A DNA stretch of 64,000 nt from Crotalaria pallida (lineage: Eukaryota; Streptophyta; Magnoliopsida; Fabales; Fabaceae). Within the stretch, counting starts at the first letter, position 1, and each line of letters begins with the position of its first letter. Location of the stretch: contig CM075655.1 of the NCBI GenBank assembly GCA_037953625.1, forward strand, positions 71,203,501 to 71,267,500, given 5' to 3'. Under the pieces are notes generated by a model. That model ran no database searches, was not told where the DNA came from, and saw only the letters and a program-made list of their open reading frames with translations. This document shows positions 10,608 through 22,791 of the stretch, in pieces. A program made the translations under genes and the position numbers.

Positions 10608-13094
10608 TGTAACAGCCCGATTTCCATAAACCAAAAATAATTAACCTTTACTTATTAAAGTTGCAAAAAAAATGAGGCCAATTTTTTTTTTGTAACACCT
10701 TGTTGAAAAGTCATTGGTGTATTTAAAAGTCCTTTGTTGAAAATCAAGTTGTTACTAAAACAGTCCCTTTCATAAAACTTTTCTCTTCATAAAATAATTT
10801 AGTTTCAAGAACATTAATACTCATAACAAATTTAAAAAGTTTACATTGGCCTCCCTTCTCAAGTAAAGCACTTTACAGAACAGGATTTAAATTTAGCTGT
10901 ATTACATAAGTGGCACATTGCTTGGTAATCCTTGACTCAAAACATAACTCATAACTTAAACTAAATTTACTATTATCGCTTCCGCTGCGTTACTCTGATG
11001 AAGACAACCGAATGAAGCTTCCCTTTCCTCTTGCGCCCTTTCTTCATCCCCGAAAGTGAAGTCACTTTTGTCATTACTTTCTTGTTGACGCTAAGCTCCA
11101 GCTCCAATTCATTTAGAGTGATGACCTCCACGTGATGTTTCGTCTGCCCGTTAAGATATCAGCAGCACCGATATGCCAACGAACAGGAGAGAGTAAGCGT
11201 TCCAAACGACGAATCGTCGACGGTGTGGGATTACGATAGGCGAGATATCAAGACAATACAAACATACAACACACACATACATACAACCCAATAATTAAGC
11301 ATATCCTTATTGCCTTTATTATTATTACCATTATTCTTCTTGTTTTCCCAAACTTATTAACATTCCTTCTTTCTCAACTACTTTCTCAATCTCTTTTCAA
11401 TCTTCATTACCACATCTTATCAAATCATAACCTTCGATGATTGGGGGAGAAATCATAATATCATCGAGGCACTCCCTTTGTTACCATCGTCTCACACGTC
11501 TACATCTCCTCGGTCATCCACCCAGCCTAGTCGGAAGCAAACAGGAGTACAGGACCTTTACCGTGCGGGCACGACAGCTGTCTCAAACTCAAATGGCCCC
11601 AGGCCAGGAGGTCTCAGCCTCAAATCATAATCATATCAATTCATATACATGGCACATTGTCTCACAGTGGCAAACAAGATGCCCTACTCCAGTCCCTCTC
11701 ACTGTTCTAGATTTGCAATCTAGGGGGCGACAGTATATTTCTAGTGGGCCCGTAGAACTTACCACAGCATTAGACCCAGTCCCTACCACGTTAGTACGCC
11801 ACATGTGGAGTTTTTTCTTCCTAGAAACATACTCTAGACTTCTTGACGTTTCACCGTCATCGTCCTCCCCTAATGCAATCTCCTCCAAAGTATCCGCAGA
11901 TACTTATGGTTCCTTCCTCTCCACTACTTCGCACTCTCATACCTCACCGCGTATGTCTTTTAAGTCTTTTATCTTTTAATTATCCTAAGGACGGCCCATC
12001 CTTCGTGCAACCCTTCAATGAGACCCGACCACTAACTTGGCACAATCTTTCTCTTTGTGTGTTGAGAGCTTAATTTTCCTCTCAACAAAATGTGTTTGTT
12101 TGGAGTGAAATGGGAAATGAAGGGAAAGAGTGGAAATGAACTAAGGTTCCAACCATTTATAGGCCAACCGAATTTCCCTTCCTTGCCCTTAATAATTTTC
12201 GGTCCATGTTCAATTGGGAGGGATAATTTTGGGCTTCCAAAAGTTTGCATGGGTGGAGATTATCAAACTTAAGGGGACAAGGTAGGATAGTCTAGGGTAT
12301 TAGGGGTCATCTTAGGGCTAACGACTAGTTGGTTAATAGTTAGGGTTGCTACTAACTTGGTTACTTCATGGTTCTAATTTAGTTTCATTTGGTTTCTTGT
12401 CCAACAAATAAAATCTAAACTTATACATACACATACATGCTACACGTACATATATACACACATACATGCATCATCACATCCTTCCACTAATTTAATTCCT
12501 AAGCACACACATACATAGTTAGGCAATACATACATATAAATACACACATAAAAATAAATTCCCTTTTCAAATAATAAACTGTACTTTTTGGCTATAATTA
12601 TGACCCTCCTTTCATTTTCTAAAATCATATTTTAATATATTAAAGATATTCCCAAAAGGAAAAATTCATTTGAAGTCCTTAACTATTTTTACTGATTTAT
12701 TCTCTCAAAATTCGTCCTTTAAATACCTCAAAATAAATTTTTTTGCAAACCAACCCAGACAATTATAAAAGTTACATTTTTGAAATCTACATTTTAATAC
12801 GATCGTTTTCATATAAAGATCATAAAATTCGGAGTTACGGTTGAAAAGATATGGATTTTCAAAGTTAACAAACCCAAAAATTTCATTTCAAATAAAAATC
12901 TTTCTTTGATAAAATCACAATTTCCTTAAAACACAAAAATGTCCAACACCTAATCATTTATTCAAAATTATTCACCACTTTCAATTATAAAATAAGAAAT
13001 TTACTTCAGGAAAACACTCTTTCAAAAACATTTTCTCAAATAGATCGTTTAATTTTTTTTTTTAAACAGTACGAGGAATTTGCAGGGTGTTACA
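10608..13094 (-). repeat. Left (3') LTR of the LARD-like element
   Basis: TGTAACAGCCC to GGTGTTACA, about 2487 bp, nearly identical to 14368-16833 with small indels. One is a stretch present at about 11880-11897 and missing near 15640. No gene; ORFs in it recur in both LTRs. Confidence 0.9.
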
Positions 13095-13107
13095 TTCTCC
13101 CCAACTT
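13095..13107 (-). other. Polypurine tract of the LARD-like element
   Basis: Minus strand AAGTTGGGGAGAA directly before the LTR start TGTAACACCC. Confidence 0.75.
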
Positions 13108-14352
13108 AAAGATTTCTCGTCCCCGAGAAATATGTGACGGATTGGGCGACAGAACACAAGATTTCTCGCATTACGGTGAGATTCATAAGAACGTTCTCAT
13201 TCTCGCTTCGTAGTCGAATTTCCTTTGCTGGCATAATTCACCTTGTTGTGCTCCTCGTTTGTTGCTTTCGGATGAAGAAGTTCCACTCGTACTATCACTT
13301 ATGTGCCGAATCAGGTCAAGTCCATCGGACTAACCGGAAGGGATGTCGTCTTTTGACTAATTGTCGTTATAAGAGCACAAACTGGGGTGTAGACCCAATG
13401 AATGTTAAACAATCATAAATTCAAGCATCTCCAAAGGTACCGGGTTTAGCCTAAAACCGTGGAATATACGCTACTTTCTATAACTTTTGGGTCCTCCCTA
13501 ATTCATAATAACTACTCCTTCCTCTAACTCTCCTCCTAATTCTAAGGCTTTCGTCCATTATTTCTCCGGCTCAGGGGAATTTCTATTGCAACTTTGGTTC
13601 TACTTTCTCATAATGACCTCACTTTCCTTGTTAGATTCATCCTAAACCTTAATCAAGCCTATTACCTTTGCTGTCTAGACCTCTAATTAAGGCATAAGAC
13701 AATCCTAGTCCTGAGACCTTCCTCTAATAAATAGTAACATACGCCTTTTTCCTTCCTTGTAACTCCCCAACTTTGATCAAGCTTATCACTAAATTCACTA
13801 TTTCGTTCTATTCTTAATCAACTTCGACCACTAGTCCCTCATTAATAATTCAAGCCTAAACTATCTGGGTAACTATGACATTTTCAATTCTGCAATTCAA
13901 GCTAATAAACCTGGGAAAAGATGGGTAAAGCTACGATTTGGTAGCAAAGCTGATGAAGAAAGGTCTCGAATTTCGATAACAAGGACTGTCTTTGTTGAAG
14001 CAATTCAACAAACATTGGGATCTGGAGATAACATTCCACATCCTTAAAGGAAATAACTATTCTTGTACCAAAGGTACGCTAAGGTCAACAAACTTAAGCC
14101 TATCAGGCACTAATGACACATCAGAGGGTATGGGTTCTAAATCTTAGAATCTATTCACCATCTACTTCCTTCATACTACAGAACCAACAGATTCCTTAGA
14201 CTAGTGCAGTAGGCACTAAGCCACAAACAGAAGTTCTTAGCCTAGAAAGACGAGAACTCGATCTTATACTTCTATCCTTATACTAGCAAACACGCAGAGT
14301 CACACAAACAAAGCATGTAAGCCCATGCTTAAGGCCACTAAGGATTACCATT
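13108..14352 (-). other. Internal non-coding region of the LARD-like element
   Basis: About 1.25 kb with no ORF that resembles gag, protease, RT or integrase in any frame. The longest open stretch (13134-13418, +) shows no family features. It probably serves as leader and packaging sequence. Confidence 0.7.
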
Positions 14353-14364
14353 GCTCTGATACCA
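14353..14364 (-). other. Primer-binding site, tRNA-iMet
   Basis: Minus strand TGGTATCAGAGC, the exact plant tRNA-iMet type PBS, three bases from the LTR edge at 14368. Confidence 0.9.
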
Positions 14365-14367
14365 TTC

Positions 14368-16833
14368 TGTAACAGCCCGATTTCCATAAACCAAAAATAA
14401 TTAACTTTTACTTATTAAAGTTGCAAAAAAAATGAGGCCAATTTTTTTTTTTTTGTAACACCTTGTTGAAAAGTCATTGGTGTATTTAAAAGTCCTTTGT
14501 TGAAAATCGAGTTGTTACTAAAACAGTCCCTTTCATAAAACTTTTCTCTTCATAAAATAATTTAGTTTCAAGAACATTAATACTCATAACAGATTTCAAA
14601 AGTTTACATTGGCCTCCCCTCTCAAGTAAAGCACTTTACAGAACAGGATTTAAATTTAGCTGTATTACATAAGTGGCACATTGCTTGGTAATCCTTGACT
14701 CAAAACATAACTCATAACTTAAACTAAATTTACTACTATCGCTTCCGCTGCGTTACTCTGATGGAGACAACCGAATGAAGCTTCCCTTTCCTCTTGCGCC
14801 CTTTCTTCATCCCCGAAAGTGAAGTCACTTCTGTCATTACTTTCTTGTTGACGCTAAGCTCCAGCTCCAATTCATTTAGAGTGATGACCTCCACGTGATG
14901 TTTCGTCTGCCCGTTGAGATATCAGCAGCACCGATATGCCAACGAACAGGAGAGAGTAAGCGTTCCGAACGACGAATTGTCGACGATGTGGGATTACGAT
15001 AGGCGAGATATCAAGACAATACAAACATACAACACACACATACATACAACCCAATAATTAAGCATATCATTATTGCCTTTATTATTATTACCATTATTCT
15101 TCTTGTTTTCCCAAACTTATTAACATTCCTTCTTTCTCAACTACTTTCTCAATCTCTTTTCAATCTTCATTACCACATCTTATCAAATCATAACCTTCGA
15201 TGATTGGGGGAGAAATCATAATATCATCGAGGCACTCCCTTTGTTACCATCGTCTCACACGTCTACATCTCCTCGGTCATCCACCCAGCCTAGTCGGAAG
15301 TAAACAGGAGTACAGGACCTTTACCGTGAGGGCACGACAGCTGTCTCAAACTCAAATGGCCCCAGGCCAGGAGGTCTCAGCCTCAAATTATAATCATATC
15401 AATTCATATACATGGCACATTGTCTCACAGTGGCAAACAAGATGCCCCACTCCAGTCCCTCTCACTGTTCTAGATTTGCAATCTAGGGGGCGACAGTATA
15501 TTTCTAGTGGGCCCGCAGAACTTACCACGGCATTAGACCCAGTCCCTACCACGTTAGTACACCACATGTGGAGTTTGTTCTGCCTAGAAACATACTCTAG
15601 ATTTCTTGACGTTTCACCGTCATCGTCCTCCCCCAATGCAGATACTTATGGTTCCTTCCTCTCCACTACTTCGCACTCTCATACCTCACCGCGTATGTCT
15701 TTTAAGTCTTTTATCTTTTAATTATCCTAAGGACGGCCCATCCTTCGTGCAACCCTTCAATGAGACCCGACCACTAACTTGGCACAATCTTTCTCTTTGT
15801 GTGTTGAGAGCTTAATTTTCCTCTCAACAAAATGTGTTTGTTTGGAGTGAAATGGGAAATGAAGGGAAAGAGTGGAAATGAACTAAGGTTCCAACCATTT
15901 ATAGGCCAACCGAATTTCCCTTCCTTGCCCTTAATAATTTTCGGTCCATGTTCAATTGGGAGGGATAATTTTGGGCTTCCAAAAGTTTGCATGGGTGGAG
16001 ATTATCAAACTTAAGGGGACAAGGTAGGATAGTCTAGGGTATTAGGGGTCATCTTAGGGCTAACGACTAGTTGGTTAATAGTTAGGGTTGCTACTAACTT
16101 GGTTACTTCATGGTTCTAATTTAGTTTCATTTGGTTTCTTGTCCAACAAATAAAATCTAAACTTATACATACACATACATGCTACACGTACATATATACA
16201 CACATACATGCATCATCACATCCTTCCACTAATTTAATTCCTAAGCACACACATACATAGTTAGGCAATACATACATATAAATACACACATAAAAATAAA
16301 TTCCCTTTTCAAATAATAAACTGTACTTTTTGGCTATAAATATGACCCTCCTTTCATTTTCTAAAATCATATTTTAATATATTAAAGATATTCCCAAAAG
16401 GAAAAATTCATTTGAAGTCCTTAACTATTTTTACTGATTTATTCTTTCAAAATTCGTCCTTTAAATACCTCAAAATAAATTTTTTTGCAAACCAACCCAG
16501 AAAATTATAAAAGTTACATTTTTGAAATCTACATTTTAATACGATCGTTTTCATATAAAGATCATAAAATTCGGAGTTACGGTTGAAAAGATATGGATTT
16601 TCAAAGTTAACAAACCCAAAAATTTCATTTCAAATAAAAATCTTTCTTTGATAAAATCACAATTTCCTTAAAACACAAAAATGTCCAACACCTAATCATT
16701 TATTCAAAAGTATTCACCACTTTCAATTATAAAATAAGAAATTTACTTCAGGAAAACACTCTTTCAAAAACATTTTCTCAAATAGATCGTTTAATTTTTT
16801 TTAAACAGTACGAGGAATTTGCGGGGTGTTACA
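14368..16833 (-). repeat. Right (5') LTR of the LARD-like element
   Basis: About 2466 bp, TGTAACAGCCC to GGTGTTACA, followed by the TSD AGCTA. Confidence 0.9.
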
Positions 16834-17505
16834 AGCTATCTTAGACAATATTGGTGTTATGCTATTTCTCATGCTTCTTATTTGATCAATAAATTACCTA
16901 CACAGGTTTTAGATCATAAAACACTTCTGGAATTGCTTACTGGTTCTCCTCCTTGTTTTATGGATCTTAAGGTTTTTGGTAGCCTGTGTTTTGCTTCTAC
17001 TCTCTTGCAAAACAGGACAATGCTTGATCCAAGGGCTAGGAAATGTGTTTTTCGTGGCTATAAATCTGGTACAAAAGGATACTGTTTGTTAGATTTACAA
17101 ACTAGATCTTTTTTCTTGTCCAGATATGTTATTTTTCATGAACACATGCTGCCTTTCCACTCTTATTCTTCCTCTTCCACTTCTTTTTCTAACCTTTCTA
17201 CCACAGATTCTAATTCTCTATCCTTTCTGGACTTTGACACTTCTTTTATTCCTACCAATTCTCTTCCCTTACCTCCATCATCCATCATTCCATCTTCTCC
17301 TTCTCCACCTCCTCCACCTCCACCTCTACCTCCACCTCCACCTCCTCCACCTCCTAGGAGATCTCACAGACCACATATTCCCCCCACCTACCTTAAGGAT
17401 TATCATTGCAATGTTCTGACTTCTTCATGTCCTCCATCTTCATCAGGTAACATTGCTTATCCTCTTTCTTCTGTGCTATCTTATCATACAACTTTTTTAA
17501 TTTGA
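16834..17505 (+). pseudogene. pol: Ty1-copia integrase C-terminal part and proline-rich linker
   Basis: Continuation of the Copia pol interrupted at 10607. It resumes after the TSD with the end of the integrase (HASYLINKLPTQVL, LKVFGSLCFAS, LDPRARKCVFRGY, then FFLSRYVIFHEHMLPF). A Ser-rich and then Pro-rich linker follows (about residues 153-190 of the open frame) with RRSHRPHIPPTYLKDYHC, which in intact elements comes just before RT. The frame stops at 17503-17505. No RT, RNase H or Copia 3' LTR is visible downstream, so the element is truncated. Confidence 0.85.
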
Positions 17506-17634
17506 AAAATGCTTGGACCTCACACAGTCTCTTAACTTTTCTCATTTTTACTGCCCCAAAAGAAAGTTGTTGATGTGGTTTTAAACTTCTATTAGTAAAA
17601 AAAAAAACATTTTCCTTTCTTTTTCTTTTTGCTT

Positions 17635-17650
17635 AAAAAATTATCTTTAC
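17635..17650. repeat. SINE target site duplication (left)
   Basis: AAAAAATTATCTTTAC, repeated at 17833-17848 as AAAAAATTATCTTTGC (one mismatch). Length of about 16 bp fits LINE-machinery insertion. Confidence 0.85.
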
Positions 17651-17832
17651 CGGTGGATGCTGGCACAAGTGAAAGGGGCTTGTGTCCCTTAATCATGTGG
17701 TCGCGGGTTCGAGTCGTTCCCGAAGCGCATGTGAATTCAGCAAGCCTTATTGGGAGCATCGCCCCCGAAAGGGCCCGACCATGGTGCGAGGGATTAGTCA
17801 CCCAATTACGCGGGTGGATACCTGTTCATCAA
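17651..17832 (+). mobile_element. tRNA-derived SINE
   Basis: About 180 bp between long target duplications. The pol III box A is TGGCACAAGTG (17661-17671) and box B is GGTTCGAGTCG (17706-17716), 34 bp apart as in tRNA-derived SINEs. The 3' end is a short A run after CCTGTTCATC. No cloverleaf acceptor stem is evident, so it is not a functional tRNA. Mobilised in trans by a LINE. Family not named. Confidence 0.88.
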
Positions 17833-18150
17833 AAAAAATTATCTTTGCAGGCCACAGCCCGTTGTTGCGCCGTCAGGAAGTTTCCCATAGCGTAGAAGGA
17901 GAAATAAAATGTTTCGTAATTTCTTGGTTATTACTATTTATTAATGCTTGGAGGCTTCCATTCCATTACTTTGAACAGATGTATGTGTTTCACTAACACA
18001 CTCTATGAAGCTTTCCATGAAACAATACTCTAGCGACTTTGTTATAAAATTAAAGCCTATAAAAATATTGAATCAAAATCAGCATAAATACATGTATATT
18101 CAAAGTTGAAGCAAACACATACAAGCACGATCACCAAATTGTTTGTAAAA

Positions 18151-18618
18151 ATGTTCATGGAATTGGATAGAATATTAATACCTGTGATTTTGACCGTAGT
18201 TGGAATGCTTGTTTTCAACTCAATGTCATCATCTTCTTCTTTTCTTATGTTTTCAGTGGTTAACACAATAATATTCACCATACGTGTTGGAAGTCGCCAA
18301 CCACCTTCAACTGAAGTTGACAAGGTGTTTGTCGTCTTTCTTTCCATCTTAGAAGAAGGGATAGAAACACAAGAAGGAATTTTAGAGTATGCAACCGTTG
18401 ATGAAGTTAATGAAAGTGGTGATGGATATTGTAAATCTCTAAGTTATACTAAAGATGAAGGTGTGGACAATGTTGATGAAATCAGTCAAATTAAAAGGCA
18501 AGAAGAAGAATCCGATGACAATTTGAAGACAAGAATTGAAAGCTTCATTGCCAAGGTCTACCAAGGATGGATGGAAGAAAGTCGATGGGATAAGTATAGC
18601 TCTGGCTTAGATATATGA
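18151..18618 (+). CDS. Small membrane protein with DUF761-like C-terminus
   Basis: Intronless ORF of 155 codons from the ATG at 18151 (MFMELDRILIPV); the frame is open upstream only through non-ATG codons. The ATG at 18157 (MELDRI) would give 153 residues. Two hydrophobic segments lie near the N-terminus (about residues 9-22 and 30-45). An acidic, poorly structured middle follows, then a short helix-like end (TRIESFIAKVYQGWMEE) resembling the DUF761 motif of plant proteins of unknown function. It probably sits in a membrane with the acidic part exposed. Its composition is unlike the surrounding elements and no stop interrupts it, so it is the best host gene here. Expression is unknown. Confidence 0.6.
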   Translation: MFMELDRILIPVILTVVGMLVFNSMSSSSSFLMFSVVNTIIFTIRVGSRQPPSTEVDKVFVVFLSILEEGIETQEGILEYATVDEVNESGDGYCKSLSYTKDEGVDNVDEISQIKRQEEESDDNLKTRIESFIAKVYQGWMEESRWDKYSSGLDI

Positions 18619-19648
18619 GGTGCAGGTTAGCAAAAATATCTACCAGTACATGTATTAAGAAAGTTAGTTAGAGTAGTGCATATAATTTTTTTCAAATTTA
18701 TAAAAAATTGACTACTTTATGAAACTTGCATCGGGAATGAAACAAAAATTAAATGTTATAACCACTTTGTAGGGATATTCTAAGAATGATTGTATTGGAA
18801 AAAGAAAGTTAATTAATTTTTGTTTTTATTTAAGACCATTGATAAGATGTTTTTTTTTTTTTTTGCTTATAAATGAGATCAGAGACTTCATTCCGTCTTA
18901 TTTGTAAATTTTTTTAGGGTTTTTCTTTTCCACTAAGAAAGGTAGTTAAATTTGTATGTGACATTGAAGATATGAAAATTAGATATTATTGGGACTTTAA
19001 GAAGTATTGAGTTAATAGAGGTGTTTGTGAAAAAATAATTAAATGCTATTTAAAATTGAGATGTGGTGTTATAAATAGGACAAAACTAAAACCCTCAAAA
19101 GGGTTTTATATATAAAACCAGAGGAAGTAATTTGTTTTGTATCTCATTAATGTTATTTGAACATCTATATTTAATATTCAAGTCCAACAACACTTACTAT
19201 TTTCGATAAAGAATGACGACCTTTCAATTTATCATTTTCATTACTTCTTACATATTTATCCAAAATGATAAATGTTAAACATGTAAATGTGAAAGTAACA
19301 TTTTTGTTTGTCTTTTTAGAGCAACCTATTTATGTGTTTGTCTTAGGTGAAACTTATTCATGTGATTTAGCATTAGTTTAAGGAAAATTATTTGATTCTC
19401 CTTTTTTAAGTTTTGTTTCAATGATTTGTTTTTTAATTTTTTTTCATAAAAATTATGTTTTAGTTATGATTTTAATCTTAAATTTCACTCACTTTTACTC
19501 GGCAAATAGTCCAACACCATCCACCTTATTTTATCATTGTTGTCGTCATATTCAGCTTTACTTATGACAGTGATTCCACCAACATGACAATATCATTGAC
19601 ATCAATAATCTTTAAAAAAAAAATAATAATAATTGGTGTCATCATCTC
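18619..19648. other. AT-rich intergenic sequence
   Basis: About 1 kb with poly-T and poly-A runs, a small hairpin-like ACCCTCAAAAGGGTTTTA near 19090, and no ORF I can support. It ends with the Ogre target duplication ATCTC at 19644-19648. Confidence 0.6.
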
Positions 19649-22206
19649 TGTTGACACCCAATTTTGTCCGGGGTCAAAAATATTATTTTGTAAAAATTTT
19701 GGGTTAATTAAATTTTTATTCTCAAATTTGTATAATTAAATAAATAGTGAGAAAAAATAAAAAAAAACTTGTTTGAATGTATTATTAGTGTGTATTGAGT
19801 TATTTTAAAAAAAAAAAAAAAAAAAGAGGAAAGGGGGTTTGGGCCGTTTGGCCCAAACTAAGTTTTAAAACCTAAACCTAATAATGCCTAACTCATGGCA
19901 ACAACGTGCAGCAAGCAGCAAGCAGCCGCTGCTGCTGCTTCGTTGTTTTCTTCCTTTTTTTTTCTCAGATAAAAAAAATCTAAATCCCCAAATCATTCTC
20001 AATCTCCAATCAATTTTTCATCTCCTATAATGTTTCTCCTTATCTCAACGATTATCAATAGATTGATTCGTTTTTTTTTTATTTCCCTGCTCAACTCCTT
20101 GCTGCATGTCCCTATTCCATAATGCAATCTTTTTCTTCTCTTCTTCTCCTGGGAAATCTGCGTTCGCATTTAAAGTTTGATTCGAACCAAAATTAAATGA
20201 TTCGGTTGATATTGTTCTTTGCAAAGTTCTACTCCTATAAATAGGGCTTCAATAATCAGAGAAGAACAGAGAAAAAAAATAAAAAAAGAGAGAACGAAAT
20301 AAAAAAAATACAGAGAGCAAAGGGTGGACAAAAAATAGAGAATATAGAAAGGAGAAGAAGAGTAAGGCAGTGAAGAACAGGGACAGTACAGAAGCCACAG
20401 CATATTAACTTGATCAGTATTCATTCCAAATAGGTTTTTATTTTGTATTTTCATCAATTCAATATATTATTCTTTATTATTTATTTTCAATTTACTTTGG
20501 TATTGTAATTGATTTCTGGTTTAAGGATTTGTGAAATGATGATAGCTTTTCCCTTTACTAGAGTAATTGTTTTAATAGCATAATTGTTTTCCTTTTTCCA
20601 TTGAATTTGTGAAATGATTCAGTTGTTTTAATTGTTTTTATTTTGTATTTTCTGGTTTAATGGTTGTGATGCTGCACGGGTTCCCTCCATGGAATATAAA
20701 TTGCCACTTGCTAGTTATGATGCTGCACTGGTTTGGCTTGTTATTATTTGTGATGCTGCACGCCACTTGCTAGTATTGTTTTAAGGTCTTATAGGTTGAT
20801 TGATGTATTGTTCCATCATCAGCTAGTAGTGTTGGCTCTCGTTTCTTTTCTGATCTTTTGACTAATTACAAGATTTAGTTTAAGGATTCTCTAATTTTCT
20901 ATTATATATCATAATAAGTAATTTGGTTTGGTTCAAGTAAAAATAAGTGATTTAATTCATTACGTATTTAGCTGAATTTATTAATTGTGTTTTGGAAAGT
21001 CAATTTTTCTCACCTAAAGGTAACACATTGGTGAGATCTTTTGGGCTTCCTCTCCACACTCAAAAAATGAGTATTACATAATTCCAATTTGAGAAACAAT
21101 AGCCTATCATACGCCTTTGTTTAGTTTATGTTGTTTATTGATTTAGTGTAATGCCACGCTAGTTAAAGTATTTTTGCCGATGACAGAAAATTGGAAGATA
21201 ACCGGAGTGACGGTTATGTAGAATCTATCCGATACTCTTGAGGCATGTTTGTTATCAGAGTTGACCATGAGTATTGGTTGGATTTGATTTTCAAATTTAA
21301 AATAATAAAATCATACTAAAATACGCTTTTGTTATACATTAAAAATATTTCAAAACTTTGCCGAGGACAGAAAAATTAGGAAATGACCGTGGTTACGGTT
21401 ACATAAAATTTTACCTAATGATCTTGAGGCATATTTTTTATATTAGAGTTGGCCATGAGTGTTGGCTAAATCTAAATGGCAAAAATCAAAAGTAAATATT
21501 TCGTTAAATTTTTTTTTAGTGTTAAAATCAATGTGAATAAATTCATTGATCCTTAACCGTTATAACAATGGTGAATATAAACAATTAAAAATAATTATTT
21601 CAAAGATAATAGTTTTGCTTACAAGTTTAGAATCTTTTTTTTACCGCAACACAATTTTATATCGAAAAGGAAATTTTGTAAATAAATCATTTTGAAATAA
21701 TTTTTAGAACTAATTTTTATTGCTATAAATCTTTATTAAAATAGAATTTTAAATTCACCATTGTTATATCCAAATGTTATAGGATTTGATTTTATTCCAC
21801 AGAAAAATTGCTATTTTGGCAACCTATTTCTCTATCATAGTCATTTATCATCTTTGATAATATGCTGATAAAAATGGGACATATAAAATAAAAAAAATAA
21901 TAAATATTTTTTTTAATATTAATAATTGAAAACCAAACCAAATTAATCAAGCGAATAATGTAGACCAAATAGGTAACCGTTCTTAGAACGGACGTGGTAG
22001 GGTGCTAATACCTTCCCTGCTCGTAATCAACCCCCTAATCCAAATTCTGATATGCAGACCATTTTTTTAGGTGTCCAATTGCACCATTCCATTTTTATGG
22101 ATAAATCAATTGGTGGCGACTCCAAATCTCTTTAATTAATTAAATTAATTATATAATTATCTTTTTTCATTTTTTTTTCGCGGCGCCCTTCGGGACGGTT
22201 GCGACA
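19649..22206 (+). repeat. Left (5') LTR of the Ogre element
   Basis: 2558 bp from TGTTGACACCC to GGTTGCGACA. The promoter TATA box is TATAAATAG at 20236-20244. Closely matches 31840-34482; no gene. Confidence 0.92.
20236..20244 (+). promoter_or_regulatory. TATA box of the Ogre 5' LTR
   Basis: TATAAATAG followed by a purine-rich start region. Present at the same place in the other LTR (32455-32463). Confidence 0.75.
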
Positions 22207-22208
22207 GC

Positions 22209-22224
22209 TGGCGACTCCACTGGG
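22209..22224 (+). other. Primer-binding site of the Ogre element, tRNA-Arg type
   Basis: TGGCGACTCCACTGGG two bases after the LTR end. From memory this is the PBS type of Tat/Ogre elements; the Tat element at 37285-61755 has a near match. Confidence 0.8.
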
Positions 22225-22791
22225 GAAATTTGAGGGTTAAGCCATAATTAATTTTTTGGTCTCTATGTATTCCTTGATTTAAATTTCTTTTTTGTTTGGT
22301 TTTTTATTTTTATTTCTACATACTTGTGCCTTATTGATTATTTATTGTTTCCATGCATAAGCCCTATACCCGGGCCCAACACCTTTTAGGTTTAGATAGA
22401 GGGTTAAGTAGTGTTGCCTTGAGAGACCTTCGGTCTCCGTATAGGCTCATGAAAACCCCTCGCTCAAACTGAATCCTTTCCGCTTGAAGCCTATGATGGG
22501 CAAGGATAGGAGACCCTTTGTCAATCAAATTGATCATGACAAGGGGCAGTTTGGGGACCTGTTGATAGGAGTCATAGAACCTACCCTTTGTATCTTTTTT
22601 GACTTTAGAAATTACTTCGTGTCTTTGGAATTTCCTTTTAAAGCTATGCATCAATTAACCAGCTTGCATTTAAAATAAATCCTTGTTTTCTTTTATTTCG
22701 TATTTGTTTACACATATCCATTTGCATTCACGGTCCAAAATTGTAAATATTATTGCTAAATCTCAGATTATTACTCCAATTCTTCGAAAGC
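22225..22791 (+). other. Ogre 5' leader
   Basis: Untranslated stretch between the PBS and the ORF1 ATG. No supported ORF; it probably carries packaging signals. Confidence 0.6.

Larger units (their letters stand above)
10608..16833 (-). mobile_element. Non-autonomous LTR element (LARD-like), Tekay-related
   Basis: Complete element of about 6.2 kb with LTRs of about 2.5 kb at each end, perfect 5-bp TSDs, a PBS and a PPT, both in minus orientation. The internal region (13095-14367) is only about 1.3 kb and has no gag or pol signature on either strand, so it depends on proteins from elsewhere. Next to the PPT the minus strand reads TTCTCGGGGACGAGAAAT. This resembles the corresponding AATTTCGGGGACGAAATT of the Tekay element to the left, which suggests a Tekay-type parent. 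It is inserted in Copia integrase. Confidence 0.88.

Noticed and set aside
11437..11979. 180-codon + strand ORF, with a near copy at 15200-15721
   Set aside because: Part of the LARD-like LTR; the two copies differ by indels and no domain is visible.
13134..13418. 94-codon ORF inside the LARD-like element
   Set aside because: No similarity to gag or pol that I can see, and composition is like the surrounding non-coding DNA.
17651..17725. Functional tRNA gene
   Set aside because: Boxes A and B are present, but there is no proper acceptor stem; long target duplications and an A tail show a SINE.
20170..20457. Hydrophobic 95-codon ORF, also at 32389-32676
   Set aside because: Antisense to the promoter region of the Ogre LTR; low complexity and duplicated with the LTR.
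22364..22678. Short ORFs on both strands in the Ogre leader
   Set aside because: Mutually overlapping shadows in the untranslated leader.
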